NCBI RefSeq assembly: GCF_031143425.1
Contig: NC_090448.1
Location: 329,914,177 to 329,978,176, forward strand
Direction of reading: 5' to 3'
DNA: 64,000 nucleotides
From: Pleurodeles waltl
Lineage: Eukaryota; Chordata; Amphibia; Caudata; Salamandridae
Shown here: piece by piece, positions 58,505 to 64,000 of the stretch
How positions within the stretch are numbered: position 1 is the first letter of the stretch
Layout of the letters: each line of letters begins with the position of its first letter
Position numbers and translations under genes: made by a program
Notes under the pieces: generated by a model
Database searches by the model: none
Seen by the model: the letters and a program-made list of their open reading frames with translations, nothing else
What the model was told of the DNA's origin: nothing

Positions 58505-60318
58505 AGAGTTAGCCAGATGAAGTTTTGTCTTGGAGGTTTTGGGTCACTTTTGGAAGCACTGTGAGTATGCAGGTGCTTTTACACACAATCAAGAGCTCTA
58601 GAAAAGTTAAAAAAGGTTTTTGATGTGTGTTGATGCTTTAGGTTTACATTTGAAAATTAGTTGAATTTCACACAGGGTCCTTTGGAAGATGCAAATCTTG
58701 CCAGACTAGTGTGATACAAAGCAAAAGGTAATCTAAAATATCAGAACATCCAAACAAGTCTGAAGAAATATCATGGCAGCTACCCTGCAAGCACTGCAAA
58801 TTCACTGGTGGGTAGAGACGCAGCCTGTGGCCTTCTGTAGTGAGCTATTAGATGTAGAAAAGTACGTTGTCACTTCGTGCCAATTACCAGTAGAAAAATT
58901 AAGTATATATAGCCTAGTGACAGCTGATGATTCAGGTAGTGAGAAACAACTTAGCCTATGCATTTGTAAGGACTAGTAGTTACCATAGAATGTTTTTGTA
59001 AGTTATCTATGCACTCCAAGTGATCTTGAGATAATACATGCAGACCTTATCTGGATGTTTATATCAAGTACCTGGGGAGGTAGAAGCTTCTATCTAAGTG
59101 CCATAAAGTAACGGAATACTCTCCTGTGAAGCTGAAAAACTGAACAGATATCTTGTCATTTAGAAAATCCCTCAAAACCTGTTTTTATCCATTAGTGCTG
59201 TTGTAGACATTCACACCTTGAGTTTTACCCATTAGTGTTATTTTAGACCTCCGCACCCTCCTCCTGTTGATAGAGTTAGCACCAAGATGCTTACGGTCAT
59301 TTGTGTGCTTTATAAACTTGAATCATGGTTGTTTAAAGAGATGTGTACAGCTGTGGGAATTGACAAGACCAGAAATACACCTTGATCAAGTGTTGATGTA
59401 GGAGAACTACATTCAGCATTTAAAAAAAAAGCTAGCCATGTTCATCACATTGATAAGCAATAATGCTAGTCAAATAGATGCATCTGGAAAAGCTCTTGCT
59501 AGCCTTCAGTAACTTCACCTACACAGAAATGAGCTTACCTCAAAATTTTAGAAGCCCTCTTTGACCTACAGTTTGACTCTTTCCTTCATCCATACATCAA
59601 AAACGATATTGCCCTAGTCTATGGCAGTGTTAAGCTCCACACACTACAAGGGGCATTATGACAAAAAACATTGCTCACATGCACATTTCAAGTGAGTTAA
59701 TGTGGTCATGGCATCTGACCTAGAAGTGGCTCTGTGTCGGAACTGTTATGGGATCTCCCCATAAACTTATAACATGTATTGAGTAATTTCTGCACTTGAC
59801 TAAGTACACGCTTTAGGGTATATTATAGTAAGTTATGGATTCTTATTGATCTTAGATGGCTATGTAGTTTCTGGCCACCTCCATTTGTCTTATTGTGTTC
59901 ATAATGATGTTGGTGACTCTATGTGATTTATTTTTCCTTTTTCAGATGTGACGAAAGACATCAACAGCTGTACCAACAAGGAGATCTGAAAACCTTTACA
60001 CACTTGTACCAGATGAGCCTTTTCCACTACTACTACTCATACGTATTGGTGGAGTCTTTTTACTTCATTTCATCACCTTTAAAACACAAAGCAGCACAAC
60101 ATGGTAAGCTATGCTACATTCCAAGTGTTTTCATCCTTTTTGGTGCACAATGCTTCCTGTATTTAACCACTGGTTCCTTCTTGACCACTGACTCCATTTT
60201 GTGCTTAGCTTAGCTTCAAACGCCGTCACATTGCTGATGAAGGTATTCTTCTGCGCACAGCTTGCTAACGTGTTTTCGCTTTGTTTCATTAGGAAAGGAA
60301 ACATAACATGGGGAGGAA
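56228..60318. other. No gene seen; simple repeats
   Basis: Includes a (GA)n tract at 58179-58198 and an A run of about 29 bases near 58476-58504. The last words up to about 56490 (gatgcaaccccaacgcaaaatctgggcc) look like the end of an interspersed repeat. No exon supported. Confidence 0.35.
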
Positions 60319-60762
60319 TGTAGGTAAGGATGTACCAGGTGGAGAATGTTTATGGTAGAGCAGGGTTCAGCTTGGTCAGTCTCGATTTGTGTATTTTCAA
60401 CACTGTCTTGGTACGACTAGTGCTTGAATTTCACAACTTACTCAAAGGGAGGGGGGTTTCTAGAACCTTCCTCTAAAGTTTGTTATAGTATATAAGGTGG
60501 GGAAGCTGACAACTGGGAGAAGAAGGAACTTATCTCTGGGAGGGGACACTTTTCCCAGAGAGTAATCCCATCTGGGTTGTTCTTGCTTGTCTCGGATGGC
60601 CAGGGTTCCACAACCTGAAGTTGGAAGACAAGGGATGATGTCAAAGTCAAGCCCCATGGTGATGCATTTTTACTTCTTATTTCTAGCTTTGCGGTGTGCA
60701 TGCATGAATACGTAGTCACTGTATATAATAATGATCAAAGAAAATGCAATACATCAACACTG

Positions 60763-60803
<41 letters not shown>

Positions 60804-61017
60804 TCAGTGTTGATGTATTGCATTTTCTTTGATCATTATTATTGTACTACTGTGAAGACTTGTATGTGTGTTGCTCACGTTACAATCTTCGTGTAACTTG
60901 GGAAGTGCCTTAATAAATGTATTACTGCCTTAATAAATGTATTACTCAGACTAAGAGTACTGCATTCTTTGCATTCCTCTCACTTCGTTCCCTCTAGGCC
61001 TGAAATAAAGCAGAACA
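60319..61017 (+). mobile_element. 5' LTR of an endogenous retrovirus
   Basis: About 700 bp, provisionally TGTAGG (60319) to ...AGAACA (61017). A TATA box (TATATAAG, 60489-60496) lies in the first third. Two AATAAA signals at 60912 and 60932 sit in a 20-bp tandem duplication. A primer-binding-like site follows four bases after the end. The left boundary is chosen from the TG consensus and is uncertain; no 3' LTR is in the window. Confidence 0.6.
60727..60840. repeat. Perfect 39-bp inverted repeat with AT-rich loop
   Basis: Arms 60727-60765 and 60802-60840 are exact reverse complements, separated by 36 bases of mostly (TA)n. The arm starts aataatgatcaaag and ends atcaacactgaat. It lies inside the LTR, between the TATA box and the polyadenylation signals. 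Confidence 0.95.
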
Positions 61018-61020
61018 AAT

Positions 61021-61038
61021 TGGCAAAGTCAGCAGTAC
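61021..61038 (+). other. Putative primer-binding site
   Basis: TGGCAAAGTCAGCAGTAC follows the LTR end after a 3-base gap. It begins TGG, as needed to pair with the CCA end of a tRNA primer. I do not assign the tRNA. Confidence 0.5.
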
Positions 61039-61076
61039 GAGGGAAGGTTGAAGAGTGTAAGATTTAAAAGTGAAGA

Positions 61077-62510
61077 ATGTTTGGCAAGAAGTCAAAAGCA
61101 GCTTCACAGGCAATTTCCCCGGTTGCACATGACATTCCTGGGTGGGAGAAGGAACTGTATAATGTTCTTGCTGGTTTATGCAAGAGTTGGGACAGATGTC
61201 TTAGCGATGCTGAGCCAAAACAAATGTTTTAATGTTTTCACAGAAAGTACCTCTTGAACGGGGTTGAGATTTATCTATTTTAGGCCGAAGAGGCTGGATT
61301 CTGTTATCGACTTATAGAAAACTGCATTTAAAATGAAGCAGCTGGAACAAGAAAACCAGCAATTGGAGAGGCTGCTAATTAAAAATAAAAATAATGTAAC
61401 CATGCTGTCTTGTCAGAATAAGTTATTGCAAAATAAGGCAGATTCCTTTCAGCCTGTTGCCGAGAAAGCAGCTGTCAGTCGGCCAACACAGGTATAAATA
61501 ATAAAGGGGTAAAATTAATCAAAAGAAAGTTCATTTAGCTATTGCTAACGTAGAGTTAGGCTGGGACCCGAAAAAATGTGATTTGAACATTTAGTAGTCT
61601 ACTGATTTTTTCAAATTCCATTGATAAAGAAGTTAAAAAAGGTGGGGACCAGTTTGAGCCAGACAAGCCGAAAGTGGTTCACGCACAGCCAGTATTTAGA
61701 TGGAAAAATACAGGGTACTCCACAGAATCCGGGAGGAATTGAAATGCACTCCTTAGAAGATCACACCCAGCAAGACGTCAGTGATATTATAGACAGATTC
61801 AAACAGAAGTCTGGGGAAGTGTTGCTTACATGGTTGGTGAGGTTGTTGGACACAGGTGCCTCTGGAGTGGCACTAGATGAGGGAGATTCAAAGAAGTTTT
61901 GTACTCTTAGCTCTGACCCCATAATACAAGAACAATTTAGAAGTTATGGGACTCAAGGAGCGACTAATTTGTTGCTATTGGCAGTTATGGGATGTAGTCA
62001 GAAATATCGTACTGAATCAGATCGGCTGCCAAATGATAAGCCTTCGTACACGTTGAGAGATGCTATTAACAGAATTTCAGAAGAAAGTATGAAAACTGCT
62101 ATTCTCTTGGATGAAGCTCACAATTTGTTAGATGCTCTCTTGACAATTTCATACGAAATCAAATTATCCGCTTTGCTCCCCTAGTTTATAAGCAGGTATT
62201 TAAAGATGTGCTGGAGGCAGTTTGCATGTTGGGAGAGCTGGGAGACTGGAATAAACCTGAGAGAGCCTTGAGATCTGAGGGTCGCCCATATAATCACAGA
62301 GTATCTAGGAGAGACATGTTTATTGCATTACTGAAGGATGGTGTCAACAAGGAGCAGATTGACGGTATATATACTAAAAGCTTGTGGGAGATGTAGTGCA
62401 AGAAAAGGCAGGACAGAAAGGAAGGCAGCAGGAAAGTTAAGAAGCAAGATGATAAACGAGTGAATCGGGGCCAGCCACAGACGCAGGAAGACAGAAAATG
62501 ATTTCTTCAC
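61077..62510 (+). pseudogene. Retroviral gag relic
   Basis: The leader is followed by an ATG at 61077 and a frame of about 50 codons ending in a stop near 61230. Then come a coiled-coil-like segment rich in Gln/Glu/Leu from 61334, and a long capsid-like frame (61621-62184) with LLTWLVRLLDTGASGVAL and a Ser-Asp-Pro segment. A frameshift near 62160-62180 leads to 62208-62396, then a Lys/Arg/Gln-rich tail (62400-62500) without visible Cys-Cys-His-Cys knuckles. Several stops separate the blocks, so it is dead. A basic tail without zinc knuckles recalls spuma-like rather than gamma-type Gag, but this is only suggestive. Confidence 0.6.
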
Positions 62511-63395
62511 GATCGAAAGAGGAGAAAGATTTGGACAGCGAGTGGTTAACTGCTGAAAGCAGGGAAAGAGAGGAATTTACTCGCAGATATGAAAACCTAT
62601 ATCCAGACCTAACTTGGGCAAAAGTTGACCGGTTTATGTCAGATTAGGAAATAGACCAAGCTCTGGAACAGGGATGGGCTTGTAAAGATAACAGACCACA
62701 TGTTGATTTAGAAATGCACAGGAAACACAAAAATGTGCAAAGGGTCCGGGCATTGGTCGACACCGGAGTGGAGGCCTCTTTAATTTACGAAAATCCAAAA
62801 AAGTTTACCAGTCTGCACTACACCATCAAGGGTTGGATGGAAAACAAACCCCTGCCGTGCAAACTACTTTTCAGATGGAAATAGGAAGAACTCCAAAAAG
62901 AGAATATACTGTTTGGTTTGTGCCCCCTCCTGCAATATATTCTGGGAATTGACATTCTAAAGGGGATGACTTTGTACTTGGATGATGGTTGTTATCAATT
63001 TGGATCAAAGAGATAGATTTCAGTGGCAGCCTAAAGGGTGGGTCATCTGGAGATACCCCCCAGTGAAGGTGCCCCCAGCAACCAAGGTAATTTGTTTGAA
63101 ACAGTACCGTATTCCAGGAGGGCATGAGGAAATAAGTAAGACTATACAGGAGCTGATTGAGGCTGGTGTGTACGGTCCAGTCACCCCTGAATGGAATAAT
63201 CCTCTAGGGCCTGTGCGCAAACCAGACGGGCGCTATAGCATGACAGTTGATTACCGCGAGTTGAATAAATATACACCCCTTTTGACTGCCGTGGTCCCCG
63301 ACAACATCACTTTGATTGAAAGAATACAGAAACCTAAAGGGACCTGGTTTGCAATCATTGACATTGCCAATGCTTGTTTCACATACCTCTTATTT
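62511..63395 (+). pseudogene. Retroviral protease and truncated reverse transcriptase relic
   Basis: A protease core reads ALVDTGVEASLIY near 62750-62795 (canonical DTG-A, here followed by Val). Reverse transcriptase begins near 63000 with QYRIPGGHEEI, the block LIEAGVYGPVTPEWNNPLG, VRKPDGRYSMTVDYRELN, and AIIDIANACF near 63350, the first catalytic-aspartate motif. Similarity stops near 63395, before the Tyr-x-Asp-Asp box, so the remainder of pol and env are absent. In-frame stops lie near 62646 and 62882. The DIANA.F form suggests a class III (ERV-L/spuma-like) element. Confidence 0.7.
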
Positions 63396-64000
63396 CAAAC
63401 AAAAAACATCAACACACAAAACACTATCAGCAAATCAGATTTGAATGACCAAAGCAATCACTGTAAAGCAATGGAAGTGGATAAACATATTGATCTCATA
63501 ACCTTTCACATCAGATACATCTACACAGAACAGTGTCTCTGAAATAGCAATTTGATGTAGCATGAGTTCTGCTCATGTAAAGGTGCACGGTCCACCTGAA
63601 AGGTTTGCTGGCAAAAGTCAGAGTTCCACACGAAAAAAACACAGACAGTTAACTGTTAAGGTTGCTTAGTTTCAGTGGAAGAATGTAATCAAACAAGTTG
63701 AATTTGAACTGAAGGCGCCAGTTGCGCAAAATGGATCCATGGTGCTTGTACTTTACTCAATCAGGTTCAGGTTGGAGGTTCGGTCCCTTCCCCGACCCCA
63801 CACTCACACACCCGAAGGGATATCACACAGCACACTCATGGTCAGTGGCGAAACGTGGTAGGATCTGCAAAAGAAAAAAGTATGACTTTTCTTGCAAATA
63901 ACATTTATCATCTGAAATGTGCCCTTCCTCTTCCTTTCCCTGTTTTATAATCAGCAGGACGTTTTTGGGGCCCTTTGTTATGATTTCTGCAGGTTCTGGA
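63396..64000. other. No recognisable feature
   Basis: After the abrupt end of the reverse transcriptase similarity I see no coding or repeat structure. Confidence 0.4.

Noticed and set aside
1..64000. Bacterial features (operons, CRISPR arrays, Shine-Dalgarno sites)
   Set aside because: Spliced vertebrate gene, LINEs and retroviral relics show a vertebrate nuclear genome; no regularly spaced repeats with unique spacers were found.

Overview
The window reads as vertebrate nuclear DNA from a very large, transposon-filled genome, most likely a salamander of the newt family. Three things point there: a single vertebrate gene is spread over about 19 kb by huge introns; there are degraded L1-like and CR1-like LINEs, long TG...CA repeats and a spuma/ERV-L-like provirus fragment nested in one another; and a short tandem array has the unit length and hammerhead ribozyme known from newt satellite 2. 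The species call is inference. Bacterial-style open frames here are almost all chance or repeat-derived.

The one host gene I can name is NICN1 (nicolin 1, a tubulin polyglutamylase complex subunit) on the minus strand. Three coding exons are readable: 25831-25700 (start codon, 44 codons), 18021-17836 (62 codons) and 6594-6481 (38 codons). All have GT/AG borders and phase-0 junctions, giving 144 continuous codons. The last ~70 codons are not found and probably lie beyond position 1. A splice acceptor just before the start codon implies an upstream noncoding exon. A CpG-rich stretch at 42.2-42.9 kb, with a minus-strand donor at 42096, is a candidate for it.

Layout. 2.7-3.0 kb: old tandem duplication. 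3.3-4.35 kb: four-copy satellite array with two intact minus-strand hammerhead motifs. 7.7-13.1 kb: plus-strand L1-like relic split by a ~2 kb LTR-like repeat. 20.7-21.4 kb: degenerate tandem repeat. 22.2-23.1 kb: CR1-like endonuclease relic. 26.7-34.0 kb: minus-strand CR1-like LINE split by two long TG-ended repeats. 35.7-39.4 kb: two tandem-repeat families, one with a head-to-head inversion centre and a solo-LTR-like insertion. 40.4-40.7 kb: GC-rich repeat. 41.8-42.9 kb: small membrane-protein-like frame beside the CpG-rich block. 43.4-45.4 kb: second minus-strand CR1-like LINE. 48.4 kb: foldback element. 53.25 kb: 30-bp minisatellite. 60.3-63.4 kb: 5' LTR, primer-binding site and broken gag-pro-RT of an endogenous retrovirus, the LTR carrying a perfect 39-bp palindrome. 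The remaining DNA is AT-rich intronic or intergenic sequence in which I see nothing functional.

The strongest biological signal is the ribozyme array: paired stems, catalytic cores and cleavage triplet are all readable, the stem III sequence is self-complementary, and every unit keeps an octamer element of the kind used by snRNA-type promoters.
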